Assembly: GCA_043780595.1 (NCBI GenBank)
Contig: JAYWCL010000022.1
Location: 1 to 22,971, forward strand
DNA: 22,971 bases
Reading direction: 5' to 3'
Source of the DNA: Limnoglobus sp043780595
GTDB taxonomy: Bacteria > Planctomycetota > Planctomycetia > Gemmatales > Gemmataceae
Position numbers and translations under genes: made by a program. Shown here piece after piece: positions 15,331 to 22,960 of the stretch. Each line of letters begins with the position of its first letter. The stretch's first letter is position 1. A model generated the notes under the pieces. It was not told the origin of the DNA, did no database searches, and saw only the letters and a list, made by a program, of their open reading frames with translations.

Positions 15331-16740
15331 GAGGATGTCTTTAACGACGTGGCCGTGGACGTCGGTGAGGCGATAATCGCGGCCCTGAAATCGGTACGTC
15401 AACTTCGTGTGATCGAGGCCGAGTTGCTGCAAGATCGTCGCTTGCAGATCGTGAACGTGGACCGGTTTTTCGGTGATGTTGTAGCCGATCGCGTCCGTTT
15501 CTCCGTAGACCGCGCCGCGTTTGATACCCGCGCCGGCCATCCACATCGTGAACGCATCGACGTGGTGATCGCGGCCGACCGTCTCGCGGGTTTCGCCCAT
15601 CGGCGTTCTTCCGAATTCACCACCCCAGATGACGAGCGTCGAATCGAGCAGCCCCATTCGCTTCAGGTCTTTGACGAGCGCTGCCGCAGGCTGATCGGTT
15701 TCCTTGCACGCCTGTTCGAGGGACTTCCCGAGGTCGATCGTACCGCCGTGATGGTCCCAGTCGGTGTGGTAAAGCTGCACGAATCGCACGCCGCGTTCGA
15801 CGAGCCGCCGCGCGAGCAAGCAGTTATTCGCGAACGAACTCTTGCCCGGTTCCGCACCGTATTCCGCGAGCGTTTTCTTGTCTTCCCGCGTGATGTCCAT
15901 CAGTTCCGGCGCGGCAGTCTGCATCTGGTACGCCATCTCGTAGGCGGCGATGCGCGTCTCGATTTCCGGGTCGCCGACTTCTTTCAAACGTAAACGGTTC
16001 AAGTCCGCAACCGTATCGACGAACGCCCCCTGCTGTTTTGAATTGATGCCCATCGGCGACGACAAATCGAGGATTGGGCTTGGTCCTTTCAGGAACGGTA
16101 CGCCCTGATACACCGATGGCAGGAACCCGTTCGACCACATCGCCGCGCCGCCACGAGGCCCGCGCGGCCCCGACTGCAATACCACGAAACCGGGCAGATT
16201 CTGCGACTCCGAACCGAGGCCGTACGTCACCCATGCGCCCATGCCCGGCCGACCGAACTGCGGCGAACCGGTGTTCATGAACACCTTCGCGGGGCCGTGA
16301 TTGAAAACGTCGGTCTTCATGCTGCGGATCCACGTGACATCGTCGGCGATCTCGCGGTGGTGCGGCAACAGTTCGCTGAGGTCCATCCCGCAATCGCCGT
16401 ACTTTGCGAACTTCCGTGCGGACGCCAGCAGTTTCGCATCGCCTTTAATGAACGCGAAACGCTTACCCTTCGTGAACGATTCAGGCACCTTCTGCCCGCC
16501 GAGTTTGTTCAACTCGGGCTTCGGCGAGAACAGTTCCAGTTGCGATGGCCCGCCCGCCATGAACAGGTAAATCACCGCTTTCGCCTTCGCGGGGAAGTGC
16601 GGCTTCCGCGGTGTCAGTGGGCTGACACTCGCCGCCGACGATTGGCCCGAAAGCAAAGTCGAGAGCGCCATCGATCCGACGCCGACGCCGCAATCGCGAA
16701 AGAAGTGACGGCGCGTGTCGTGGAGCAAGTGTGCGTTCAT
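15325..16740 (-). CDS. DUF1501 family protein, Tat-exported
   Basis: The 471-residue protein starts MNAHLLHDTRRHFFRDCGVG, with a twin-arginine motif (RRHFF) and a hydrophobic stretch to about residue 35, so Tat export is likely. DUF1501 motifs are FMAGGPSQLELFSPKPEL, MNTGSPQFGRPGMGAWVTYG, YHTDWDHHGGTIDLGKS, IWGGEFGRTPMGETRE, VGRDHHVDAFTMWMAGAGIK and the C-terminal RFQGRDYRLTDVHG. The alkaline-phosphatase-like fold is family knowledge; the substrate is unknown. AAGG lies 7 bases before the ATG. The gene follows the PSCyt1-DUF1549-DUF1553 gene by 24 bases on the same strand, so the two form an operon. It is clearly divergent from the other DUF1501 protein at 7729-9045. Confidence 0.95.
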   Translation of the reverse strand: MNAHLLHDTRRHFFRDCGVGVGSMALSTLLSGQSSAASVSPLTPRKPHFPAKAKAVIYLFMAGGPSQLELFSPKPELNKLGGQKVPESFTKGKRFAFIKGDAKLLASARKFAKYGDCGMDLSELLPHHREIADDVTWIRSMKTDVFNHGPAKVFMNTGSPQFGRPGMGAWVTYGLGSESQNLPGFVVLQSGPRGPRGGAAMWSNGFLPSVYQGVPFLKGPSPILDLSSPMGINSKQQGAFVDTVADLNRLRLKEVGDPEIETRIAAYEMAYQMQTAAPELMDITREDKKTLAEYGAEPGKSSFANNCLLARRLVERGVRFVQLYHTDWDHHGGTIDLGKSLEQACKETDQPAAALVKDLKRMGLLDSTLVIWGGEFGRTPMGETRETVGRDHHVDAFTMWMAGAGIKRGAVYGETDAIGYNITEKPVHVHDLQATILQQLGLDHTKLTYRFQGRDYRLTDVHGHVVKDILA

Positions 16741-16764
16741 CGGGTGGCCTTATTGGGAATCGCA

Positions 16765-18939
16765 TTATTCGCGGACGATGAATTCATCGAGGTTCATCAG
16801 CACCCGTGCCACGGCGGTCCAACTCTTCTCCGGCGTGCCGTGCGGTTCGCGGATGTACGAGAGCAATCGCGCACTCTCGGCGGCAGTCGGCTCGCGGCTG
16901 AAACAGATGCGGTACGCGAACGTCAATCGCCCGGCGTCGTCTTTCGGGCCGTCCTTCAATATCCGCTTCCCCAACGCCTCCGCCAGTTCTACGAATACGG
17001 GGTCGTTCGCCATGTGGAGGGCTTGTAGCGGCGTGTTGCTGCGGTTGCGTTTCGTACACGATGTCTGCGCGTCGGCCCCGTCGAACGTCGTCAGTAGCGG
17101 GTGCTGGCTCTGCCGCCAGATGAACGTGTACATGCCACGGCGAAAGCGGTCCGGCCCTTTGCTTTCCGGCCAGGCGTGGTTGCTCTGCGTGAACGCGAAA
17201 ACTTCTCGCGGTTGCGGCGGATACACCGATGGCCCGCCGATCTTCGTTGCGAGCGAACCACTTGCCGAAAGTGCGACATCGCGGATGATCTCGGCATCGA
17301 GGCGCAACCGCGTTTGCCGTGCGAGAAAGTCGTTTCGCGGATCGGCTTCGAGCACTTTCGCATTGAGCAACGACGACTGTCGATACGCCGCCGATGTGAC
17401 GATCAGCCGGTGGAGTTTCTTCGTCGACCACTTGAGGCGAACGAACTCGGTGGCGAGCCAGTCGAAGAGTTCGGGATGCGTCGGCAGCTTGCCCATCAGG
17501 CCGAAATCGTTTTCGGTTTCGACGAGGCCACGACCGAAGAACTGCTGCCAGTAGCGGTTGACGACGACGCGCGCCGTCAGTGGGTTCTCCGGCGAAACCA
17601 GCCATTTCGCCAGGTCCAATCGCGTGCGGCCCGCCGGGCGAACGAGAAACACGCCGGGTGCATCGGGTTGGACTTCTTCACCGGGGCGGAGGAAGTCGCC
17701 GCGAATCTGCACGAACGTCGGTCGCGGTTTTGCTCGCTCCTTGATCGCAAGCGTCGTCGGGATCGCGCCTTGGACTTTCTTGATCTCCGCCTTGATCTTG
17801 TTCACGCCGGGCAGATCGCCGGTCACCTGTAACGCCAATATTTTCGTTTGCAGTTCTTCGATCTTCTTCTCGAGATCGGGCGAACCGCCGAGCGCGATTG
17901 TCGGTTCATCGCAACTGTTGAAGTAGGCGTAAAGGCGGTAGTAATCCTTCTGCGAAACCGGGTCGTATTTGTGGTCGTGGCATTGCGCACAGCCGACCGT
18001 CAGGCCGAGCCAGACGGCCCCGGTTGTGTTCGCGCGGTCGATCGTGCGTTCGACGCGAAACTGCTCCGGATCGGTGCCGCCTTCTTCGTTGAACGACGTG
18101 TTGCGGTGGAACCCCGTGGCAATCTGTTGCGTTTTCGTGGCACCCGGCAAAAGGTCGCCGGCGAGTTGTTCGATGGTGAATGCATCGAACGGTTTATCGT
18201 CGTTGAACGACTGAATCACCCAGTCGCGGTACGGCCAGATCGAGCGTGCCCCATCGACGGTGTAGCCATTGCTGTCGGCGTATCGCGCGAGGTCGAGCCA
18301 GTGTCGCGCCTGACGTTCGCCATAATGCGGCGACGCGAGTAACCGATCGACGAGCGTTTCATACGCTTCTGGCGAAGTATCATTCGCGTACGCTTCGACT
18401 TCCTTCGGCGTCGGCAGCAACCCGATGAGGTCGATCGTCGCGCGGCGAATCTGCGTCGAACGATCCGCCATCGCCGCTGGCTTCAAGCCGCGTTCGTGGC
18501 GTTTCACTTCGAGAAACCGATCGATCGGGTGGCCATCACCGCCCGGCACCGTTGGCCGAACCGGCTTCGCGAACGACCAGTGCGGCGCGTACTCGGCCCC
18601 TTCCGCAATCCAGCGCGTCAGCGTCGCGATTTGCGCCGCGGTCAGTGCGTCACCCGAAGTCGCGGGTGGCATTCGGGTGTCATCGTCGTCGGGCAGTTTC
18701 AGGCGAGCGAGCATCTCGCTTTCGGCGGGTTTGCTGGGCAGAAATGCTTCCTTCGCGATCGCTTTGGCACGGTCGTCGAGCCGCAATCCCGACTTCTGCG
18801 TGCCGGGGCCGTGGCATTTGAAACACTTATCGACGAGAATCGGGCGAACATCGCGATTGAAATCGACCTTCGCCGGTTCCACCGCAACCGCCACGGAAAC
18901 GGCAGCAATTGCAACCGACAAAGCAAACGCGAATCGCAT
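16765..18939 (-). CDS. Secreted PSCyt1-DUF1549-DUF1553 protein
   Basis: The 724-residue protein starts with a signal peptide (MRFAFALSVAIAAVSVAVAV). Next comes a PSCyt1 planctomycete cytochrome-c-like domain with DFNRDVRPILVDKCFKCHGPG (CxxCH at 39-43) and MPP near residue 90. DUF1549 follows with RRATIDLIGLLPTPKEVEAY and a second CxxCH (CAQCHDHKYDP) near residue 310. A short coiled-coil-like segment (about 350-390) precedes DUF1553, which has WLVSPENPLTARVVVNRYWQ and NRSNTPLQALHMANDPVFVE. The frame extends to a GTG at 18990, but the ATG at 18939 directly precedes the signal peptide, so I chose it; there is no clear ribosome-binding site. Haem binding is inferred from the CxxCH motifs. It probably works outside the cytoplasmic membrane with the downstream DUF1501 partner. 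Confidence 0.94.
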   Translation of the reverse strand: MRFAFALSVAIAAVSVAVAVEPAKVDFNRDVRPILVDKCFKCHGPGTQKSGLRLDDRAKAIAKEAFLPSKPAESEMLARLKLPDDDDTRMPPATSGDALTAAQIATLTRWIAEGAEYAPHWSFAKPVRPTVPGGDGHPIDRFLEVKRHERGLKPAAMADRSTQIRRATIDLIGLLPTPKEVEAYANDTSPEAYETLVDRLLASPHYGERQARHWLDLARYADSNGYTVDGARSIWPYRDWVIQSFNDDKPFDAFTIEQLAGDLLPGATKTQQIATGFHRNTSFNEEGGTDPEQFRVERTIDRANTTGAVWLGLTVGCAQCHDHKYDPVSQKDYYRLYAYFNSCDEPTIALGGSPDLEKKIEELQTKILALQVTGDLPGVNKIKAEIKKVQGAIPTTLAIKERAKPRPTFVQIRGDFLRPGEEVQPDAPGVFLVRPAGRTRLDLAKWLVSPENPLTARVVVNRYWQQFFGRGLVETENDFGLMGKLPTHPELFDWLATEFVRLKWSTKKLHRLIVTSAAYRQSSLLNAKVLEADPRNDFLARQTRLRLDAEIIRDVALSASGSLATKIGGPSVYPPQPREVFAFTQSNHAWPESKGPDRFRRGMYTFIWRQSQHPLLTTFDGADAQTSCTKRNRSNTPLQALHMANDPVFVELAEALGKRILKDGPKDDAGRLTFAYRICFSREPTAAESARLLSYIREPHGTPEKSWTAVARVLMNLDEFIVRE

Positions 18940-19234
18940 GGGAGGGATGCCCGGCAGGAATGCGTAACGGGAGAATTGATATTGTGACACGTCGCACCAT
19001 GGACTGCAAGTTGCGATTTCCGGATCTTCGGAGAGTCAGACCGCCCGACTCGGGCCAACAAGGGGTCGTTAGAATGGGAAACGCGAACCAGCGATAACTG
19101 CCGCAATCCGCTCATCCTGTAAATTCCGCTCATGTTGCCTATACTTCTCATTCGATAAAAGCACTGCAGTACGAACCTCGTTCTCCGCTTTTTTTACTGA
19201 GCCGAGATACCCTCACGTTCGTAAGGAGACCTCC
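18940..19234. other. Divergent intergenic region upstream of the BBP7 gene
   Basis: This stretch of about 295 bases separates two divergent exported-protein genes. I see no small gene. The word CCGCTCAT is repeated near 19107 and 19126, and a TATACT that could be a -10 box sits at about 19140 without a convincing -35 partner. Confidence 0.4.
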
Positions 19235-20434
19235 GTGCGTCCGATTCTCTACACGATGATTGCTACGCTTGGCAGTTGTGCCATCGCTACGGCGCAAGGC
19301 GCTCCACCACCAGCGGTCAGCATTCCTTCGTATGCAAATACGACGACCGAAGCTTCACAGTGGAATCAGGCCGCGACAGCGGCGTTCGATCCGAGCTTTT
19401 GGTTCAGTGCGGACTACCTCGTTTGGTACACGCGCAATCAAAATTCCATTCCACTCGTGACAACAATACCCGATTCGCTCGTCGGTTCGAACTCTCTGAC
19501 AACGGACCAAATCACGCAGTTGTACCCGAGCAAGCGCAAAATCGAGTTCGATGCGCAAAGCGGTATTCGCTTGTCGGGCGGCTACAAAACGCAACGTGGC
19601 TTCGGTATCGATGCGTCGTTCTTCTCGCTGGCGAGCACCTCCGACGGTGCGTTCTTTACATCGAGTGGCTCGCCGAGTTTGAGTCGGAGTTACACGCGCG
19701 CACTCGATGGTATTCGGCAAGATCTTTACTCTGCTTTGCCGGGGCAGTACGGCGGTTTCGTGCGGGTATTCGCCGACACGCAAACCTTCGGTGGAGACGC
19801 CAACGCACGCATCGATTGGTACCGCATGTTCTCGGATCGCAACGATCTACTCCTCGGTGGCCGCTACTTGCAAGTCGACGAAAGCCTGGTCATCAACGAT
19901 CGTTCCGACCTCGATCTCGGCCGTTCCGTGAACACCGTTCTCGACGTGGCACGCACGCGAAACCGCTACTACGGTACGCAGCTCGGTTTCTCGTCGTTGT
20001 TCTTGAATTCTAGAGGCTGGAGCGTCGAAGTGCAGACGAAGTTCGGCATCGGTAGCGTACGACAGGAAGTGCAGATCTTCGGGCAAAACACGTTCGGCGA
20101 CTTACCCGTCCAGAACACCGGTCTATATGCAGGGCCGTTCAACAGCGGTCGCTTCGCACGAAACAAATTCGCTGCCGCTGGCGAGTTCGGCCTGAACGCG
20201 GGGTACAACATCACCGCGAATTGCCGCCTCACACTCGGGTATAACATCACCTGGCTCAGCAGCGTCGTTCGACCGGCCCAAGTCTTCGATGGTACAGTCA
20301 ACGACAGTCAAATTCGCTTCGTTGCCGAACCGCCAACCGATGCCAATAGCAAACGCCCGAGTTTCGACTTCGGCCGCGCGACCTCCGACTTCTGGGTCCA
20401 AGGTTTGAACCTAGGCTTGTCGCTGGCGTATTAA
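19235..20434 (+). CDS. BBP7-family outer-membrane beta-barrel protein
   Basis: The 399-residue protein has a signal peptide (MRPILYTMIATLGSCAIATA, cleaved before QGAPPP). After a short linker, FWFSADYLVWYTRNQNSIPLV is the characteristic first strand of planctomycetal BBP7-type barrels. Alternating hydrophobic/polar strands rich in Gly, Tyr and Phe follow, such as GIRLSGGYKTQRGFGIDASF, DLLLGGRYLQVDESLVI and TANCRLTLGYNITWLSS. The sequence ends in LNLGLSLAY, a typical barrel C-terminus. It probably sits in the outer membrane; any transport role is unknown. The start is GTG, well supported by AAGGAG 6 bases upstream. No partner gene is obvious. Confidence 0.9.
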   Translation: MRPILYTMIATLGSCAIATAQGAPPPAVSIPSYANTTTEASQWNQAATAAFDPSFWFSADYLVWYTRNQNSIPLVTTIPDSLVGSNSLTTDQITQLYPSKRKIEFDAQSGIRLSGGYKTQRGFGIDASFFSLASTSDGAFFTSSGSPSLSRSYTRALDGIRQDLYSALPGQYGGFVRVFADTQTFGGDANARIDWYRMFSDRNDLLLGGRYLQVDESLVINDRSDLDLGRSVNTVLDVARTRNRYYGTQLGFSSLFLNSRGWSVEVQTKFGIGSVRQEVQIFGQNTFGDLPVQNTGLYAGPFNSGRFARNKFAAAGEFGLNAGYNITANCRLTLGYNITWLSSVVRPAQVFDGTVNDSQIRFVAEPPTDANSKRPSFDFGRATSDFWVQGLNLGLSLAY

Positions 20435-20442
20435 CACCCAAT

Positions 20443-20475
20443 GAAAAAGCCACTCGCGATTACTCGCAAGTGGCT
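20443..20475 (-). terminator. Intrinsic terminator of the integrase-like orphan gene (repeat R1)
   Basis: Read on the minus strand this is AGCCACTTGCGA-GTAA-TCGCGAGTGGCT followed by a T-run. The 12-bp stem contains one G-U wobble. It lies about 60 bases past the stop of the minus-strand gene 20537-21226. Confidence 0.85.
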
Positions 20476-20493
20476 TCGAGTGGAGGTGCCGGG
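20448..20493 (-). repeat. Direct repeat R1: terminator hairpin joined to tRNA/tmRNA 3'-end-like sequence
   Basis: R1 matches R2 (21353-21398) at 41 of 46 aligned positions, and most differences fall in the hairpin loop. On the minus strand the 5' part reads CCCGGCACCTCCACTCG. This resembles the end of a T-stem plus acceptor strand of a tRNA or tmRNA, followed directly by the terminator. The T-loop and the rest of a tRNA are absent. An attachment-site remnant is the favoured reading, but a dispersed terminator repeat is possible. Confidence 0.65.
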
Positions 20494-20536
20494 CACGGTA
20501 CCTATTGCTCGGCTCCTCGTCGCTGAAGATACAATC

Positions 20537-21226
20537 TCACGGCGACACGTTCCAGACCTCGACCAATTGCCAACCCTTGCCGACCTTCGCCACGACACCG
20601 CCGATGTCCCACCCCGGTCCGCACAACGCCGTCACCTCCTTCGGCACGGAGATAGGCCCGATCACCGAGTTGCCAGACGTCAAGGGATTCAACCAGAGTT
20701 TGCCCGGCTCCATACGGTCGATCTTGAAGTGATCTTGGATTTCGCCGCCGTGTTGGGCTGGCGCACGTTCATCGCAGTAGGAGTTAAGAATAACGAGAAC
20801 TTTCTGGGCGTTGGGCAAATCTTTGGCCGCTTCACCTGCTCGCTCCTGGGCGTCTTCGGTATCCTCGACGTAGCCCTTCTCGACCAGCCACTTCGCCAAC
20901 TTCTTCGTGACTGTGCCTGCCGCTTGCATGAGGTCTTTGCCGCACATCACCTTCCGAGGCATGAAGTAGCCGAGAAATTCGCTGTACCCGTCCATGGCGT
21001 CTTCCGGCCCGTACGTGGTGCAATACTCGCCGCCCGCTTTGGTGACCTCGTCGTACTCGCCGTCATGTCCGGGCCAATAGCTCTCCAGGTACGATCCGTA
21101 AAGCTTAATGATGCTTTGATATTTCGAGAAGGTCTTCGTGCTGATCCGGCCCTTTTGGTCGGCGAGGAATTCCTCGAACACCTGCGAGATGGTTTTGGTG
21201 GGCTTGGACGTTTCCACGATCGTCAC
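20537..21226 (-). CDS. Hypothetical protein with integrase-like N-terminal core-binding (SAM-like) domain
   Basis: From the GTG at 21226 the protein has 229 residues; the frame is open to a TTG at 21271. Residues 10-55 (TISQVFEEFLADQKGRISTK then TFSKYQSIIKLYGSYLESYW) resemble the helical DNA-binding N-terminal domain of tyrosine recombinases. The catalytic domain with its R-H-R-Y residues is absent. A helical middle contains FLGYFMPRKVMCGKDLMQ and GTVTKKLAKWLVEKGYV. The last 80 residues look beta-rich (LWLNPLTSGNSVIGPISVP, WQLVEVWNVSP) and match no domain I know. Direct repeats R1 and R2 bracket the gene and R1 supplies its terminator. It may be a DNA-binding regulator, a domesticated integrase relative, or cargo of a small integrated unit. 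Confidence 0.7.
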   Translation of the reverse strand: MTIVETSKPTKTISQVFEEFLADQKGRISTKTFSKYQSIIKLYGSYLESYWPGHDGEYDEVTKAGGEYCTTYGPEDAMDGYSEFLGYFMPRKVMCGKDLMQAAGTVTKKLAKWLVEKGYVEDTEDAQERAGEAAKDLPNAQKVLVILNSYCDERAPAQHGGEIQDHFKIDRMEPGKLWLNPLTSGNSVIGPISVPKEVTALCGPGWDIGGVVAKVGKGWQLVEVWNVSP

Positions 21227-21344
21227 TCCGGTCTTGCTGATGGATAATGATAAATCTACGGCTTGAACCAAGGATCGTCTTGAATGGCCTTCAAGTATTC
21301 AAGGATTCATCCAGGAGATGCCAGTGGAAAATGCGATCAGAGGT

Positions 21345-21380
21345 GAAAAAAAAGCCACTCGCGACTGTTCGCGAGTGGCT
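21345..21380 (-). terminator. Intrinsic terminator (repeat R2)
   Basis: A perfect 12-bp stem, AGCCACTCGCGA-CTGT-TCGCGAGTGGCT, is followed on the minus strand by eight T residues. It would stop minus-strand transcripts coming from the fragment region at 21570-22408. It also insulates the gene at 20537-21226 from upstream read-through. Confidence 0.85.
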
Positions 21381-21398
21381 TCGAGTGGAGGCGCCGGG
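21353..21398 (-). repeat. Direct repeat R2: terminator hairpin joined to tRNA/tmRNA 3'-end-like sequence
   Basis: R2 has the same orientation as R1 and its core starts 905 bases to the right. On the minus strand it reads GTCCCGGCGCCTCCACTCG then the terminator stem. The first part fits the 3' strand of a T-stem and acceptor stem with an A discriminator, as in a tRNA or tmRNA end, but no T-loop precedes it. Confidence 0.65.
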
Positions 21399-21402
21399 AC
21401 AC

Positions 21403-21530
21403 TGTATCCGTTGGAAGCCGCTCTCTGCTTTTCTCATCGCAAATGATTCGTAGACAACGAGTTATGGGATTTATTGTGACCACTCATCCTTTAACGTCTA
21501 AAGCCGAAGTCGGATACAAAGTCGGATACA
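21403..21530. repeat. CGGATACA words: one inverted and two tandem copies
   Basis: AAGTCGGATACA occurs twice in perfect tandem at 21507-21530. The core CGGATACA also occurs inverted (TGTATCCG) at 21403-21410, 4 bases beyond repeat R2. Short repeated words next to an attachment-like site would fit recombinase or regulator binding sites. That role is inferred. Nothing else is seen between R2 and the methyltransferase fragment at 21570. Confidence 0.55.
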
Positions 21531-21569
21531 ACCCCTGCCTCTAGGATACGAGTGCAGAGAGTGGGTTTG

Positions 21570-21782
21570 TCACACTGCCCTCCGCACCACCACGAACCAC
21601 GCCCTTGGCCCTCCGCCGCTAAACGAGTTGTCCGTCAAGTCCGGTCGGACCTCGAAACGGGTCGGGTCGATAGACTCGGCCTTCCTGCCCTCGCCGAAAG
21701 CGTCCTCGATCTCCTTATGTGACACCCGCCTTGGACCCTGTTCGCCCCGCCCAAAGGCGTGCGTGATTCGCTCTGCTGCCAT
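21570..21782 (-). pseudogene. C-terminal fragment of a class I SAM-dependent methyltransferase
   Basis: About 70 residues remain. GPRRVSHKEIEDAFGEG then SIDPTRFEVRPDLTDNSFSG and GPRAWFVVVRR resemble the C-terminal end of small class I methyltransferases, where RRVSQ, a helix and an AW(F/L)xxxxR strand are typical. The SAM-binding N-terminal two thirds are missing; immediately upstream in the same frame is the stop codon of the alcohol dehydrogenase fragment. An ATG at 21782 could in principle start a small protein, but it could not bind SAM. Family assignment is by eye and moderate. Confidence 0.5.
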
Positions 21783-21803
21783 GTCCTGCGTCTGCCGCTC
21801 AGT

Positions 21804-21880
21804 TCAGAGCCGGACCATGACCTTCGTGGCCCGCCGCCCGTCCATCGCAGCGTACCCCTCCGGCACGCCCGCCAAGCACT
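21804..21880 (-). pseudogene. C-terminal fragment of a zinc-type alcohol dehydrogenase
   Basis: In the frame ending at the TGA at 21806-21804, the sequence reads CLAGVPEGYAAMDGRRATKV then MVRL and stop. This fits the last residues of medium-chain zinc-dependent dehydrogenases (pattern: PEGYxAMDxRRAxKVxVxP). Only about 25 codons remain. It joins directly to the Old Yellow Enzyme fragment in a different frame, so the junction is a rearrangement rather than a natural fusion. Confidence 0.5.
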
Positions 21881-22408
21881 GTGGACCTCCACGCCGTCGA
21901 ACCCCGCCGCCTTCGCCCGTGCAGCGGCCTTCCGGTAGTCTTCCACGACCCGTGGCATCTCGGACGTTTCCAAGGCCCGTGGGACTTCGTGCGGCTGCTT
22001 GCCGGTCGGGGTGTGGATGGTCGGCTCGTTGATCTTGATGGCCGAAGGTGCGACGGCGGGTTTGCCGCCGTGGAAGCTGCTGTGCGACGACCGACCGAGA
22101 TGCCAAAGCTGGAGGAAGATCACGCCGCCCTTCTCATGCACGGCCTCGGTGGTGTGCTTCCAGCCCTCGGTCATCTCGTCGGTGTAGACGCCTGGCGACT
22201 CGTTCCAGCCGTTCGCCTCCTCGGAGATGGTCGTCGCCTCGGTGACGAGCAGGCCCGCCGAACTGCGCTGGGCGTAGTATTCGGCCATGAGCGTGTTCGA
22301 GAGGCGTGCGATCCCGGCCCTGGAGCGGGTCATGGGGGCGAGGACGATCCGGTTCGGCAGGGTGAGGTCGTGCAGAGCAAATGGCTGAAAGAGGACGCTG
22401 TTCGACAT
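21881..22408 (-). pseudogene. N-terminal half of an Old Yellow Enzyme (NADH:flavin oxidoreductase, NemA-like)
   Basis: From the ATG at 22408 about 176 residues are well preserved. LFQPFALHDLTLPNRIVLAP then MTRSRA is the family's N-terminus. AGLLVTEATTISEEANGW, VIFLQLWHLGRSSH and AKAAGFDGVEVH follow as in FMN-dependent N-ethylmaleimide reductases. Homology stops at His176, where HGANGYLIDQF would be expected; the H-x-x-N substrate-binding pair loses its Asn, and the C-terminal half of the barrel with the FMN phosphate site is gone. The frame stays open by chance to about 21635 through unrelated sequence. The product could not be a working enzyme. Confidence 0.8.
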
Positions 22409-22550
22409 CGGGTGTCCGTTCTGTTCGTGGGGCGTCATCGTCGGGTGGCAACCGCCCTCCCCGCAGGCGCACCGGGCGTAGCGACCGTAGCAGAAATGAT
22501 AAGATGTACTGGAGCGACGGCCAAGTACGAAGGTAAACGTGGGGTACTTA

Positions 22551-22837
22551 CATGCGAGTAACCACAGTCGAAGAGTCGGCGGCGAGGGCGGTGGACTACT
22601 GCCCGGTCGAGGCCACGCTCCGTGTCGGTCGATGAATTCGGTGATCGAAGGGTTAGCCAAGAATTACAAGGTTTGCAAGGTGAACGTGGACACGAACCAG
22701 CCCCTTGCTGCGGCCCATAGTATCTCTTCCATTCCGGCACTGCTGATCTCAAGGACGGTAGCGTTGTGGCACGTCATGTGGGAGTGATGACGGAGGCGGC
22801 ACTCAGGGATGAGATGCAGAGGTTCACTGGGAAATGA
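22551..22837 (+). pseudogene. Degraded thioredoxin-like gene with frameshift
   Basis: Residues encoded from 22632, MNSVIEGLAKNYKVCKVNVD then TNQPLAAAHSISSIPALLI, match the thioredoxin fold after the active site, including the cis-Pro loop (SIPALLI). At about 22749 one base is missing. The family sequence then resumes in the next frame as KDGSVVARHVGVMTEAALRD then EMQRFTGK and a stop at 22837. Upstream the CGPC active site is not intact: only APCRS is readable and the first Cys is absent. An ATG at 22551 may be the original start, with a deletion after it. It cannot encode a normal thioredoxin unless the sequence contains an error. Confidence 0.65.
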
Positions 22838-22960
22838 CCAAATCCCTCCCTGCATTTTTGATTTGACGATCAACTAATTCTACTGTGTCTTCGTCCTTTC
22901 TTGCCGCAATGAATTGTGGGATAATCGTTTACATTCGCTCGCGTTTTACGGGAGTCCGTC

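Noticed and set aside
20448..20493. A complete tRNA or tmRNA gene at R1 or R2
   Set aside because: Only a 3'-end-like piece is present; no T-loop, anticodon arm, D arm or 5' acceptor strand can be found beside either repeat.
20441..21247. Plus-strand open frame opposite the integrase-like gene
   Set aside because: It starts inside repeat R1 and has no recognisable domain. The minus-strand frame has a plausible domain and a terminator at the right place.
21635..21880. C-terminal part of the open frame continuing the Old Yellow Enzyme
   Set aside because: The Arg/Ser/Gly-rich translation has no OYE similarity; dehydrogenase and methyltransferase fragments occupy this stretch in another frame.
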